26,790 nt of DNA from Avichristensenella sp031549905 (GCA_031549905.1 JAVBPC010000097.1:1-26790), one strand, 5' to 3'; positions 14,799 through 23,584 are shown, numbered from the stretch's first letter. The notes: generated by a model from the letters alone, not told the origin. Numbers and translations are program-made.

Positions 14799-17762
14799 TT
14801 ACATCTCCCTGATGAAATACGGCCTGAACGTCCAGCTAAAGCTTCTCGGCTCCCTGAAGTACAGCCTTTGCTCCTCCAGCGGCTCCGGCCCGCACGAATT
14901 TGACCCCAGCGGGCCCATCCACGCATCCAGCAGCACCTGGGTGAGGTCGCCGGGCTTCAGCTCGTTGGTGTGCTCGGCAGCGGTGAGCATTTCGGGGGTG
15001 TAACCATGCGTGGAGAACGCGAAGCCGTCGCCTTCGATCAGCAGGCCCACACCCTGGCCGCACGTTACGCGCAGCGATACCGTGTCCTCGTGGGAACCGT
15101 TTTCCTGCGGGCGAATGTACGGCTCGTGCGTTTCGGCCACGCTTTGGCGCCACCAGCCAAGGCGCGCGCTTTCCTTCTTGTCGGGATAGCTTTCGTGCGG
15201 GCCGCGGCCTGCCCATGCGATCTGGTCAAACCAGCCGGGCATCTGGAAGCGGATGCCAAGGCGCGGCAGGTACGGCAGCTCATCATGGTAGGGAATGAAC
15301 GCGGCCGACAGCGTGACCTTTCCATCCGGGAAAATGTGGTACGCCTGGCAGAATTTCAGCGCGGGGCGGCGGATGTACCCGCCGTGCACCGTGACGATCT
15401 CCACCGTAACTTCGCTGTCGCTCTGCTCGAACGTGAAGCTTTCCAGGCGGCTTTGCAATCTGTCAAGGCCCTGTTTGCGCCATTCCTTGGCGGCGTGCAC
15501 GTCATTATCGGTCGGCGCGCGCCACATGCTGGGGCGGATGCCCTCTTTGATCATCTCTACGCCTGCTTTTGTCCAGCTGGTCAAAACGCCCTGCTTCGCG
15601 TCGAACTTCAGGCAGAAGTCATCCCCGCACACGCACAGCGCGCCGCAGCATTCCTGCACGGTCAGCGGGGCGGCGGCCCTTTCCGGCGCGGGCAGCGGTT
15701 CCACCTGGCCGTGCTGCGCCCAGGCGACCTCGTGGCCGCGCGGGGCCCACGGGGTATCGTGATTAAGCTCGCAGGTGATTTCAAACAGGCCATTTGCGGC
15801 TTCCGCAGGCAGGGGCAGCGTTTCCGATGTGTACGGCGCGACGGACAGCGTCGGCAGCACGCCCTGCGCCGAGGTTTCACCGCCGCGCACCACGCGCCAA
15901 CGCATCGTCAGGCACGAAAGGTCGGTGAACGCCCACAGGTTTTTGATCGTCATCTGCCCCGCGCCAAACGTGAATTTCACCGGCTCCAGGATCTTTTTGT
16001 ACTCCATCAGCGCGGTGTGCGGGCGCTTTCTGTCCGGGTAGCACAACCCATCGATGCAGAACACGCCGTCGTTGGGCTGGTCGCCGAAATCGCCGCCGTA
16101 CGCGTAGTATTTCTCGCCTTTTTCGTCCGTCTTGAACAGGCCGTGGTCGGCCCATTCCCACACGCAGCCGCCGATCAGGCGGTCATACTGGTAGATGGCA
16201 TCCCAATATTCCTTGAGGTTGCCGGGGCCCTGCCCCATCGCGTGCGCGTATTCGCACAGGAAGAAGGGGCGGTCGTTATCCAGCTGGCCCTGCTCAATGA
16301 TGCCGGGCACGCTGGTGTACATGCGGGAATACATATCCGCGCACAGGGCTTGCTCATCGCGCTCATAATGGATGGGGCGCGTTGCGTCCAGCGCGCGCAT
16401 CGCCGCCGCCATCGCAAAGCAGTTGCAGCCGAACCCGCTCTCATTCCCCAGCGACCAGAAGATGATCGACGCGTGGTTCCTGTCGCGCGCCACCATGCGC
16501 ACGCCGCGGTCCACAAACGCCGTTTCGAACGCCGGGTCGTCCGCGATCAGGTCGTAATGCTTGACGGCCACCACGCCGTGGGATTCCAGGTCCGCCTCAT
16601 CGATGACGTACATGCCCAGCGCATCGCACAGGTCGTAGAACCGTACATCGTTTGGGTAATGGCTGGTGCGCACGGCATTGATGTTGTACCGCTTCATCAT
16701 CAGGATGTCGTTTTTCAGCGCCTCGGCCGGCACGGCGGAGCCGAACTCATGGTGAAAATCATGCCGGTTGACGCCCTTGATCTTGATCGAAACGCCGTTG
16801 ACGTACAGCTGCCTGTTTTTGATTTCGACCGTGCGGAACCCCACGCGGACGCACTGCGCCTCTATCAAGGCTTCGCCGTCGATCAACTCCAGCACCACAT
16901 CATACAGGTTCGGCGTTTCGGCCGTCCAGCGCAGCGGGCTTTTGATCTGGGCGAACAGGCTGGCTTCGCCGGCGGGGGACTCGCCCGTCCACAGCGCGGT
17001 TTCGCCGTCAAACAGCGTTACGCGCAGGTGCAGGCCGGGATTGCCTTCCGTTTGCACTTTTATGCTCAGCAGGCCGGTTTCGTAATCCGCCGTATCCAGC
17101 AGCGCATCAACCTGCGCATCAATCAGCCGGTTTTCGCAAACGCTGATCAGTCCAACATCGCGGAATATGCCCGACAGCCGCCACTTGTCCTGGTCTTCCA
17201 GGTATGTTCCATCCGACCATTGCAGCACCTTGACGCACAGCTCGTTCTCGCCCGACATCAGCAGCTTAGTGATATCGAACTCGGCCGGCATGTGCGGCAC
17301 CTTCGAGAAGCCAGCAAACTGCCCGTTGACGTACGCGTAGTATACGCTGTCCACGCCGTCAAACCGGATCAGCGTTTTGCGCCCGTCAAACGACTGGGGC
17401 ACCGTGAAGTCCCTGCGGTACAGCCCCACCGGGTTTTCATCCGGCACATACGGCGGGTCGTACGGAATGGGATACTGCACGTTGGTGTAGTGCGGGATGC
17501 CGTACCCGTGCAGCTGCCAGTTGGATGGCACGGGGATCTTATCCCAACAGATGGCGCCGCAGTTTTCCGGAAACGCGGCGGGCACATGCGCCGGGCCCTG
17601 CGGGATGTAATGAAAATCCCAGGAGCCGTTCAGCAGCCTGTAATACGGCGAAGCCAGCGGCCGCATGGCGCGGGCGGCGGGCACGGTTGCGTATGGCACA
17701 AAAAGCGCCCGCGCAGGCAGGCGGTTCCTGTGCATGAGGTCCAGGTTTTCGTAGTCGCGCAT
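14799..17762 (-). CDS. lacZ: Beta-galactosidase, glycoside hydrolase family 2 (LacZ type)
   Basis: This 987-residue enzyme is of the large LacZ type, which splits lactose and other beta-galactosides. The sugar-binding N-terminal domain is complete (NGSWDFHY, VPSNWQLHGYGIPHYTNVQYP). The acid/base is E441 in WSLGNESGFG and the nucleophile is E504 in FLCEYAHAMGQGPGN. The C-terminal Bgal small-chain domain ends with GRGPHESYPDKK and SWTFRPY. No signal peptide is seen, so it is cytoplasmic and needs sugar uptake by a transporter not present here. The start at 17762 follows AGGAGG at a normal distance. There is no lactose permease or regulator beside it, and a repeat element lies just upstream, so regulation cannot be read from this sequence. 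Confidence 0.96.
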   Translation of the reverse strand: MRDYENLDLMHRNRLPARALFVPYATVPAARAMRPLASPYYRLLNGSWDFHYIPQGPAHVPAAFPENCGAICWDKIPVPSNWQLHGYGIPHYTNVQYPIPYDPPYVPDENPVGLYRRDFTVPQSFDGRKTLIRFDGVDSVYYAYVNGQFAGFSKVPHMPAEFDITKLLMSGENELCVKVLQWSDGTYLEDQDKWRLSGIFRDVGLISVCENRLIDAQVDALLDTADYETGLLSIKVQTEGNPGLHLRVTLFDGETALWTGESPAGEASLFAQIKSPLRWTAETPNLYDVVLELIDGEALIEAQCVRVGFRTVEIKNRQLYVNGVSIKIKGVNRHDFHHEFGSAVPAEALKNDILMMKRYNINAVRTSHYPNDVRFYDLCDALGMYVIDEADLESHGVVAVKHYDLIADDPAFETAFVDRGVRMVARDRNHASIIFWSLGNESGFGCNCFAMAAAMRALDATRPIHYERDEQALCADMYSRMYTSVPGIIEQGQLDNDRPFFLCEYAHAMGQGPGNLKEYWDAIYQYDRLIGGCVWEWADHGLFKTDEKGEKYYAYGGDFGDQPNDGVFCIDGLCYPDRKRPHTALMEYKKILEPVKFTFGAGQMTIKNLWAFTDLSCLTMRWRVVRGGETSAQGVLPTLSVAPYTSETLPLPAEAANGLFEITCELNHDTPWAPRGHEVAWAQHGQVEPLPAPERAAAPLTVQECCGALCVCGDDFCLKFDAKQGVLTSWTKAGVEMIKEGIRPSMWRAPTDNDVHAAKEWRKQGLDRLQSRLESFTFEQSDSEVTVEIVTVHGGYIRRPALKFCQAYHIFPDGKVTLSAAFIPYHDELPYLPRLGIRFQMPGWFDQIAWAGRGPHESYPDKKESARLGWWRQSVAETHEPYIRPQENGSHEDTVSLRVTCGQGVGLLIEGDGFAFSTHGYTPEMLTAAEHTNELKPGDLTQVLLDAWMGPLGSNSCGPEPLEEQRLYFREPRSFSWTFRPYFIREM

Positions 17763-17798
17763 GGTGGGCCTCCTTGGTTTTTGGTGAGGAACGGGAGG

Positions 17799-17872
17799 AG
17801 ACGCTGGGACGCTGTCCCAGACCCTGCTTAAGGGTCTTAGGCCCTTAAGAATCCCTTTTTCCGCTGCGGCGG
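17799..17872. repeat. Multi-hairpin element family 1, half copy G
   Basis: Stem 1 is CTGGGAC/GTCCCAG (17804-17810, 17814-17820, loop GCT). Stem 2 is CTTAAGGGTC/GGCCCTTAAG (17827-17836, 17840-17849), with one T-G pair. The middle-hairpin remnant is CCGC/GCGG around the TGCG loop. It ends within 10 bp of the stop of the acetyltransferase gene. Confidence 0.8.
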
Positions 17873-17879
17873 AGTGGGG

Positions 17880-19013
17880 TTAATCCTTTAGGTTTTTCCG
17901 CATAACCGTTGTGCCGTCCTGTTTTGTCACCTGGGTGAAGCCTTGCTTTTCATACAGGCGGGCGGGGCCGGTGAAATCCCATTCGTCCCTTTCGGTGTGC
18001 GCGTGGGGAAAGCCTTCTATGGCGATGTACCCTTCGGCTTTGGCATCGGCCACGGCGCGGCTCAGCAGCGCGGTGGCCACGCCGCGTCCGCGGTATTCCG
18101 GGGCGATTTCAAAGCAAAGCACCGCCTTTTCGCGCATCTCAGCGGGGGCGTACAGGCGGGTGCCGTCCGCGGATTCGGCGGGGAAGTTGGCTTTGTCGTT
18201 GCAGTTGCACCAGCCGATCGACATGCCGTCCGCGTAGGCCAGGTACCCGCGCAGCGCGCCCGATGTAATTTGCCGCACAACGGTTTCGCGCAGCACGCGC
18301 ATGAAGTTTTCCTGGCCGCCGCCCAACGCTTCCACCCGGGCGAAGTTAGCCTTTCCCTCTTCTTTTGTCATTTGGAAACCGGTGCAATAGCACCCGCCCC
18401 ACGGGGGGCTGTCGGTGAACGCGCGGTTGTTGAAGAAATCGAAGTAATCGGCCATGATATCGGGTGACAGGGGTTTCACGGTAATTTCAGGGTTGGTGCC
18501 GCCGGACGGAGCGCCCCCGCGCCCATACCGCAGCAGCTGGTAGATTTCAATCTCCGTTTTCAGCGCGTCATAGTCGCCGCCGGTGTCGCCGTGGGGCGCC
18601 GTGCCCGGCCTTTGGTAGATGATGCCGTTTTCATGGTTGACGCGCAGGCGGTCCAGCAGCGCCTGCTTGCCAAACTCGCGCGCGTAGCGGATAAACGCCT
18701 TGTTCCGCTTGCTTTTGAACGGGCCAAAGTCCTTGAAGCAGGGGTAGTCCGGGCAGGCATAGCACCCGTCGATCTTTTTTTGACGGGCGCATTGCTTTAC
18801 AAAGCAGTCGTCGTTTTCCTTGCCGCAGGGGTAGCCCGCGCAGGCAAAGCAGCCGGCAACGGCCTTTTCTTCGGCGCACCCGATCACGGCGGGGTCATCC
18901 GCCTTTTTGTTGTAGTCCGCCGCGCAGCCGGGGCAATCATCATGCCCCTCATGCTGGCACAGCACGCAGGCCATCCCGCAGTAGGCAATGCCTCTTTCTT
19001 CACGAAATGCCAT
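17880..19013 (-). CDS. DUF3795 cysteine-rich domain fused to a GNAT acetyltransferase
   Basis: This 377-residue protein has two parts. Residues 1 to about 150 are cysteine-rich: YCGMACVLC, DDCPGC, and two matching modules GCFACAGYPC and GCYACPDYPC, as in DUF3795 proteins, which probably bind metal. After a short Gly-rich linker (near residue 160) comes a GNAT N-acetyltransferase ending with the acetyl-CoA loop EIAPEYRGRGVATALL and ARLYEKQGF. Its middle has extra cysteines (GGCYCTGF, WCNCND). The substrate is unknown. The gene begins 26 bp after gcvPB and probably shares its transcript. AGGAGG lies a rather long 12 nt before ATG 19013, and no better in-frame start is available. A role in glycine metabolism is not implied by the domains. 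Confidence 0.82.
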   Translation of the reverse strand: MAFREERGIAYCGMACVLCQHEGHDDCPGCAADYNKKADDPAVIGCAEEKAVAGCFACAGYPCGKENDDCFVKQCARQKKIDGCYACPDYPCFKDFGPFKSKRNKAFIRYAREFGKQALLDRLRVNHENGIIYQRPGTAPHGDTGGDYDALKTEIEIYQLLRYGRGGAPSGGTNPEITVKPLSPDIMADYFDFFNNRAFTDSPPWGGCYCTGFQMTKEEGKANFARVEALGGGQENFMRVLRETVVRQITSGALRGYLAYADGMSIGWCNCNDKANFPAESADGTRLYAPAEMREKAVLCFEIAPEYRGRGVATALLSRAVADAKAEGYIAIEGFPHAHTERDEWDFTGPARLYEKQGFTQVTKQDGTTVMRKNLKD

Positions 19014-19038
19014 CGCTCGGGTTCGCCTCCTTCCGGCG

Positions 19039-20463
19039 TTACTCCGCCACCTTGGGTTTGCGCGCCGCCTGCGTCTGGTCGGGGCGGCCAACAGGGGTCG
19101 TCACCGGGCAGGCAGCCAGCGCTTCCAGCGGCATTTTGACGATCTCCAGCATGGCCGCCGCAAATTCATCCAGCGTTTCCACCGTCTCGGTCTCCGTCGG
19201 CTCTATCATCAGCGCTTCGTGCACGATCAGCGGGAAGTAGATTGTCGGCGGGTGCATGCCGTGGTCGATGACGGCCTTGGCAACATCGGTGGCGGTGAGG
19301 CCGGGCACGTTTTCGGTGGACAGCACGAACTCATGCATGCAGGCGCGGTCATAGGGCAGGCGGTACGCGCCCTTGAGCTTTTGCAGCAGGTAGTTGGCGT
19401 TCAGCACGGCCATCTCGCTGGCTTCGCGAAGGCCATCCGCGCCCAGCGACAGGATGTACGCGTATGCGCGCACGCACACGGCGAAGTTGCCGAAGAAATT
19501 CTTCACCTTGCCGATGGAATCGGGGTTGTTATGGCACAGGCGGTAGCCGTCGGTGCCCTTTTCCACGGTGGGCACGGGCAGGAACGGGGCCAGCATCGCC
19601 TTGCAGCCGACAGGGCCCGCGCCGGGGCCGCCGCCGCCATGCGGGGTAGAGAAAGTTTTGTGCAGGTTCAGGTGGACAACATCAAACCCGGTATCGCCCG
19701 GGCGCACGATGCCCATCACGGCGTTCAGGTTCGCACCGTCGTAGTACAGCAGGCCGCCCGCGTCGTGGACGATTTGGGCGATCTCGGTGATATTCGGGTC
19801 AAACAGTCCCAGCGTGTTCGGGTTGGTCAGCATCAGACCTGCCGTGTCGGGGCCGACGGCGGTACGGAGGGCGGAAAGATCCACGAATCCATCGGCGGTA
19901 GATTTCACTTCCACCACATCAAACCCGGCCATCGCGGCGGAAGCTGGGTTGGTGCCGTGCGCGGAGTCGGGCACCAGAATCTTGGTGCGGGCGGCAAGCT
20001 CACCGTTTTTCTGGTGGTACGCGCGGATCAGCATCAGGCCGGTCAGCTCGCCGTGCGCGCCGGCGGCAGGCTGCAAGGTCATCGCGTCCATGCCGGTGAT
20101 TTCGCACAGCGATTTTTCCAGATCGTAGCACAGCTTCAGCGCGCCCTGGATGTCGCGGGCATCCTGCAGGGGGTGGATGTCCCCAAACATCGCCTGCGCG
20201 GCCTCGTTCATCTTGGGGTTGTACTTCATCGTGCAGGAGCCGAGCGGGTAGAACCCGTTATCCACGCCGTGATTGCGGCGGGACAGCGCGGTGTAGTGTC
20301 GCACAACCTGGATTTCGGACATTTCGGGCAGCGCGGGGGGCGCGTCCAGCAGCGCCTCGGGCAGCAGGTTCGCGCGGCAGGGCACGGTGGCTAGCGGCGC
20401 TTCCGCGCCGCGGCGGCCGGGACGCGACTGTTCAAACAGCGTAGGATGCACGCTGCGGCTCAT
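19039..20463 (-). CDS. gcvPB: Glycine dehydrogenase (decarboxylating) subunit 2
   Basis: This 474-residue PLP enzyme subunit decarboxylates glycine together with GcvPA and passes the aminomethyl group to lipoyl-GcvH. The PLP lysine is K269 in NLHKTFSTPHGGGGPG. Other family stretches are FYPLGSCTMKYNPK, LQPAAGAHGELTGL and ILVPDSAHGTNPASA. The split of the P protein into two chains is common in Bacillota. ATG overlaps the gcvPA stop by ATGA, with GGAGGTG upstream, so the two subunits are probably coupled in translation. The length is normal for the family. Confidence 0.97.
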   Translation of the reverse strand: MSRSVHPTLFEQSRPGRRGAEAPLATVPCRANLLPEALLDAPPALPEMSEIQVVRHYTALSRRNHGVDNGFYPLGSCTMKYNPKMNEAAQAMFGDIHPLQDARDIQGALKLCYDLEKSLCEITGMDAMTLQPAAGAHGELTGLMLIRAYHQKNGELAARTKILVPDSAHGTNPASAAMAGFDVVEVKSTADGFVDLSALRTAVGPDTAGLMLTNPNTLGLFDPNITEIAQIVHDAGGLLYYDGANLNAVMGIVRPGDTGFDVVHLNLHKTFSTPHGGGGPGAGPVGCKAMLAPFLPVPTVEKGTDGYRLCHNNPDSIGKVKNFFGNFAVCVRAYAYILSLGADGLREASEMAVLNANYLLQKLKGAYRLPYDRACMHEFVLSTENVPGLTATDVAKAVIDHGMHPPTIYFPLIVHEALMIEPTETETVETLDEFAAAMLEIVKMPLEALAACPVTTPVGRPDQTQAARKPKVAE

Positions 20464-21779
20464 GCGATCACCTCCAGCGCTTTAATCAGGCCATCCATTT
20501 CGGCCTTGGTGTTCATTTCGGTGGCGCAGTAAAGAATGCGGTGCTCATCGATCGGCAGGCCGCCGGTGAACCCGGCATCGCGCAGCGCAGCGTCGATCTT
20601 CTTTGCCGGCAGCGCAGATTCCACCACGAACTCATGGAAGAACGGGCCGTCGAATGCCAGCTTCATGCCCGGGATCTTCGAGATGCCATCGGCTAAATAG
20701 TGCGCGTTTTGCAGGCACTGCTCGGCCACATCGCGCAGGCCCCCGGGGCCCATCAGCGCAAGGTAGCATGCTGCCGTCAGCGCGCACAGGCTTTGGTTGG
20801 AGCAGATGTTGCTGACAGCCTTTTCGCGCCTGATATGCTGTTCGCGCGCCTGGAGGGTCAGCACATACGCGCGGTTGCCGTCCGGGTCAACCGTTTCGCC
20901 GACGATGCGGCCCGGCAGGTTCCTCAGCAGCTTTTGCGTCGCGGCCATGAACCCAACGCCCGGCCCGCCGAACGACATCGGGATGCCAAGCGGCTGCCCT
21001 TCGCCCACCGCGATATCCGCGCCAAGCGCGCCCGGCTTCTTCAAAATGCCCATGGCGATGGGGTTGACATACGCGATCATCAGGCCCTTTTCCGCGTGAA
21101 CGGCCTCGGCCTGCGCGGCGGTATCCTCGATCAAACCGTAGTAGTTGGGCGAGGCGGCGATCAGCCCCGCCGCGCCCGGCGCGTGCAGCCGCACGGCCTC
21201 GATATCCGTGGTGCCGCTAAAGTCAACCGGGATCACCGTCAGCTCTACGCCCACACACGGCGCGTACGTTGACAGCACGGCGATCACATCCGGCGGCAGC
21301 GCGGCCGATGCCAGCAGCTTGTTTTTGCGGGTGGCTTCGCGCGCCATCAGCATGGCCTCAGCGGCGGCCGTCGCACCATCGTACACGGACGCGTTGGAAA
21401 CCTGAAGCCCCGTCAGCCGCGCGATCAGCGACTGATACTCAAAAATCGCCTGCAGCATCCCCTGGCTCATTTCGGGCTGGTAGGGGGTGTAGGCGGTCAG
21501 CAGTTCTCCTCTTGAAAGCAGCGGGCCTATCGCTTCCGGGATGTAATGATGATAGCAGCCTGCGCCGCGAAACAGCGGGCGGCCGGTATCGTTGGCGGCG
21601 GCAAGAGATGCAAGCAGCCGCATGGCGTCCGCTTCCGGCAGGCCGGCCGGCAGGTTCAGGGGGCGGCTGAGCCGCACCCCCGCCGGAATATCCGAAAGCA
21701 ACGCCTCCACCGAAGGGACGCCCGCGCCTTGAAGCAGCGCCTGCTTGTCCGCCTCGGTATGGGGAACGTATCGCCTCAT
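20460..21779 (-). CDS. gcvPA: Glycine dehydrogenase (decarboxylating) subunit 1
   Basis: This 439-residue partner of GcvPB has the same fold but lacks the PLP lysine. It begins MRRYVPHTEADKQALLQ, and further on carries GAGCYHHYIPEAI, YTPYQPEMSQGMLQAIFEYQ, the glycine-rich PMSFGGPGVGFMA and NICSNQSLCALTAACYLA. All of these match the family. It overlaps gcvH upstream by ATGA (21776-21779) and gcvPB downstream by ATGA, so the three genes form a tight operon. GAGGAG precedes the start. Confidence 0.97.
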   Translation of the reverse strand: MRRYVPHTEADKQALLQGAGVPSVEALLSDIPAGVRLSRPLNLPAGLPEADAMRLLASLAAANDTGRPLFRGAGCYHHYIPEAIGPLLSRGELLTAYTPYQPEMSQGMLQAIFEYQSLIARLTGLQVSNASVYDGATAAAEAMLMAREATRKNKLLASAALPPDVIAVLSTYAPCVGVELTVIPVDFSGTTDIEAVRLHAPGAAGLIAASPNYYGLIEDTAAQAEAVHAEKGLMIAYVNPIAMGILKKPGALGADIAVGEGQPLGIPMSFGGPGVGFMAATQKLLRNLPGRIVGETVDPDGNRAYVLTLQAREQHIRREKAVSNICSNQSLCALTAACYLALMGPGGLRDVAEQCLQNAHYLADGISKIPGMKLAFDGPFFHEFVVESALPAKKIDAALRDAGFTGGLPIDEHRILYCATEMNTKAEMDGLIKALEVIA

Positions 21780-22162
21780 GCCTTTTTCTCCTCTTCGGCG
21801 ACCAGCGCTTCGTAGGCCGCCGCGTCCATCAGCTTGGTTTCATCCATCGTGCGCACCTGGATCTTCGCGATCCACGCGCCGTACGGGTCTTCGTTCAGCT
21901 TCTCGGGCGCGTCTTCCAGTTCGCTGTTGGCGTCGATGACCTCACCCGCAGGCAGGCAGAACACATCGCTGGCGGCCTTGACGGATTCCACCACGGCCAG
22001 GCGGCCCCCCGCCGGAATGTCATCGCCCTGCGCGGGCAGTTCCACAAACACGATGTCGCCCAGCATCCGCTGCGCATAGTCGGACAGGCCGATGGTGGCC
22101 GTGTCGCCGTCGATGAGCACCCACTCGTGGTCCTTGGTGTACTTGCGGTCGGTCGGAATCAT
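21776..22162 (-). CDS. gcvH: Glycine cleavage system H protein
   Basis: This 128-residue shuttle protein carries the aminomethyl group on a lipoyl arm attached to K62 in VESVKAASDV, the usual position. TKDHEWVLIDGDTATIGLSDYAQ and LGDIVFVELP are canonical. I chose ATG 22162 rather than ATG 22171 because AGGAGG (22172-22177) touches the upstream ATG but lies 9 nt from this one. A 200-bp gap holding a multi-hairpin element separates it from gcvT, which is unusual for this otherwise tight operon. Confidence 0.96.
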   Translation of the reverse strand: MIPTDRKYTKDHEWVLIDGDTATIGLSDYAQRMLGDIVFVELPAQGDDIPAGGRLAVVESVKAASDVFCLPAGEVIDANSELEDAPEKLNEDPYGAWIAKIQVRTMDETKLMDAAAYEALVAEEEKKA

Positions 22163-22204
22163 GGGAATCATCCTCCTTTAATTTGGTGGGGGTGGGTACG
22201 AGAG

Positions 22205-22370
22205 GGACGCTGGGACTCCGTCCCAGACCCTGCTTAGGGGATATATCCCCTAAGAACCCCTGCATTTTCGCTTCACAGCGGGTTGGTATTTTTTATTATG
22301 AACCCCATGCAGGGATTCTTAAGGGCCTTAGGCCCTTAAGTGGGGTCAAGGGGTGAAACCCCTTGCGTAC
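22205..22370. repeat. Multi-hairpin element family 1, complete copy H
   Basis: This copy is reversed relative to copy B. It has CTGGGAC/GTCCCAG (22210-22226), CTTAGGGGA/TCCCCTAAG (22233-22254), then CGCT-TCAC-AGCG (22269-22280, reverse of a GTGA loop with the closing pair changed on both sides), an AT-rich spacer, CTTAAGGGCC/GGCCCTTAAG (22318-22340) and CAAGGGGT/ACCCCTTG (22347-22365). It ends a few bases from the gcvT stop, between gcvT and gcvH. Confidence 0.85.
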
Positions 22371-22372
22371 CC

Positions 22373-23452
22373 CTACTGGTTCTGTGACTTATAGAACGGC
22401 AGCTTAACTTTCTCGGCCTTCAGCTGCTTTCCTCTTACTTCAATGAACAGCTCTGCCTTCTCAGCCGCCTCCAGCGTGACCAGGGCCATGGCCACGTTCC
22501 GGCCAAGCGCGGGGGCGGGGCCGCCGCTGGTGGTTTCGCCGACGAGGGTGCCGGTTTCATCGAACACGGGGCAGTGCTCGCGGGCGATGCCCTTGTCGAC
22601 CAGGGCAAGGCCGATGCGCTTCCTGGCGGGGGGGCGGCGCTCCAGGGCGTCTTTGCCGATAAACGAGGGCTTGGTCATCTTCACGAAGGATTTAAGGCCG
22701 CACTCCAGCGGGGTGATCTTGTCGGACAGCTCATGGCCGTAGAGGGGCATGGCGCACTCAAAGCGCAGCAGGTCGCGCGCGCCAAGGCCGCAGGGAACCG
22801 CCCCGCCGGCCAGCAGCGCGGCCATCACGATGGGCGCGTCGGAGGGTTTGAGGTACAGCTCAATGCCCGGCTCACCGGTATAGCCCGTGCGGGACACGAG
22901 GCACGGCACGCCCGCCACCGACACCTTGGGCAGGAACGTGTACGGCTTTTCGGGCAGCGGATCGGTGACGCCCGCTCTGGCCAGCACATCCCGCCAGGCG
23001 GGGCCTTGCAGCGCCAGCTGCGCCATGGTATCGGAGATGTCGGCCAGCTCCATATCAGGCAGCAGGTTTTCGCGCATCCATTGGTAATCCTTTTCGCGGT
23101 TTGCGGCGTTGACGATGATCAGGTACTCATCCTCATGGAAGCGGTAAACGATCAGGTCATCCACCGTGCCGCCGTCCGGGTAGCAGATGGGCGAATAGCG
23201 GCACTGGCCGTCCTGCATGGAAGTAAAATCATTGGTTGCGATGTGATTGAGGAAATTCAGCGCGCCCGGGCCGCGCGCGGTCAGCTCCCCCATGTGGGAA
23301 ACGTCAAACAGGCCGCAGCTTTCGCGCACGGCCTTGTGTTCCTGTAGTATGCCGCTGTACTGCACCGGCAGCATCCAGCCGCAGAATTCCACCATTTTAC
23401 CGCCCAGCGCAAGGTGCGCGTCGTAGAGTGGGGTGCGTTTTGCGTCCTGCAT
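22373..23452 (-). CDS. gcvT: Aminomethyltransferase (glycine cleavage T protein)
   Basis: This 359-residue folate enzyme releases ammonia from aminomethyl-GcvH and forms methylene-tetrahydrofolate. It begins RTPLYDAHLALGGKMVEFCG and contains GLFDVSHMGE, TVDDLIVYRF, VSRTGYTGEPGIELY and GLGARDLLRFE, all canonical. The start at 23452 has AAGGAG upstream. It heads the gcv group and has a credible promoter about 60 bp upstream, with a short leader too small for a glycine riboswitch. Confidence 0.97.
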   Translation of the reverse strand: MQDAKRTPLYDAHLALGGKMVEFCGWMLPVQYSGILQEHKAVRESCGLFDVSHMGELTARGPGALNFLNHIATNDFTSMQDGQCRYSPICYPDGGTVDDLIVYRFHEDEYLIIVNAANREKDYQWMRENLLPDMELADISDTMAQLALQGPAWRDVLARAGVTDPLPEKPYTFLPKVSVAGVPCLVSRTGYTGEPGIELYLKPSDAPIVMAALLAGGAVPCGLGARDLLRFECAMPLYGHELSDKITPLECGLKSFVKMTKPSFIGKDALERRPPARKRIGLALVDKGIAREHCPVFDETGTLVGETTSGGPAPALGRNVAMALVTLEAAEKAELFIEVRGKQLKAEKVKLPFYKSQNQ

Positions 23453-23482
23453 GTGGGTGTGCTCCTTTTCGTTTTTGGCGAC

Positions 23483-23511
23483 AGAATTTGCCTACATTTA
23501 GAATTTGCCTA
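23483..23511 (-). promoter_or_regulatory. Tandem 12-bp repeat in the gcvT leader
   Basis: TAGGCAAATTCT occurs twice on the minus strand (23511-23500 and 23494-23483), 17 bp apart, between the -10 box and the gcvT ribosome site. It looks like a regulator binding site just downstream of the promoter; the regulator is unknown. Confidence 0.5.
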
Positions 23512-23512
23512 T

Positions 23513-23541
23513 ATTATACCTGGGATGGGGGGCGGAAGCAA
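23513..23541 (-). promoter_or_regulatory. Candidate gcvT promoter
   Basis: A perfect TATAAT (23518-23513) lies 17 bp from a weak TTGCTT (23541-23536). Transcription would start near 23506, giving a leader of about 55 nt before gcvT. Confidence 0.65.
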
Positions 23542-23555
23542 GGGGATTGCCCGTG

Positions 23556-23584
23556 TTTACCGCGCCGCGTTTCTGTGGTATTGT
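23556..23584 (+). promoter_or_regulatory. Candidate promoter of the DUF1848 gene
   Basis: TTTACC (23556-23561) and TATTGT (23579-23584) have 17 bp spacing, with four of six consensus matches each. It diverges from the gcvT promoter 15 bp away. Confidence 0.4.

Noticed and set aside
13789..15003. Plus-strand open frames opposite addA and into the gap beyond it
   Set aside because: They are Arg-rich, lack a ribosome site and have no domain. AddA is unmistakable on the other strand.
14970..17831. Very long plus-strand open frame (about 950 codons) opposite lacZ
   Set aside because: It is the antisense shadow of a GC-rich gene with clear LacZ motifs and catalytic residues. Its own translation is Arg/His/Val-rich without recognisable domains.
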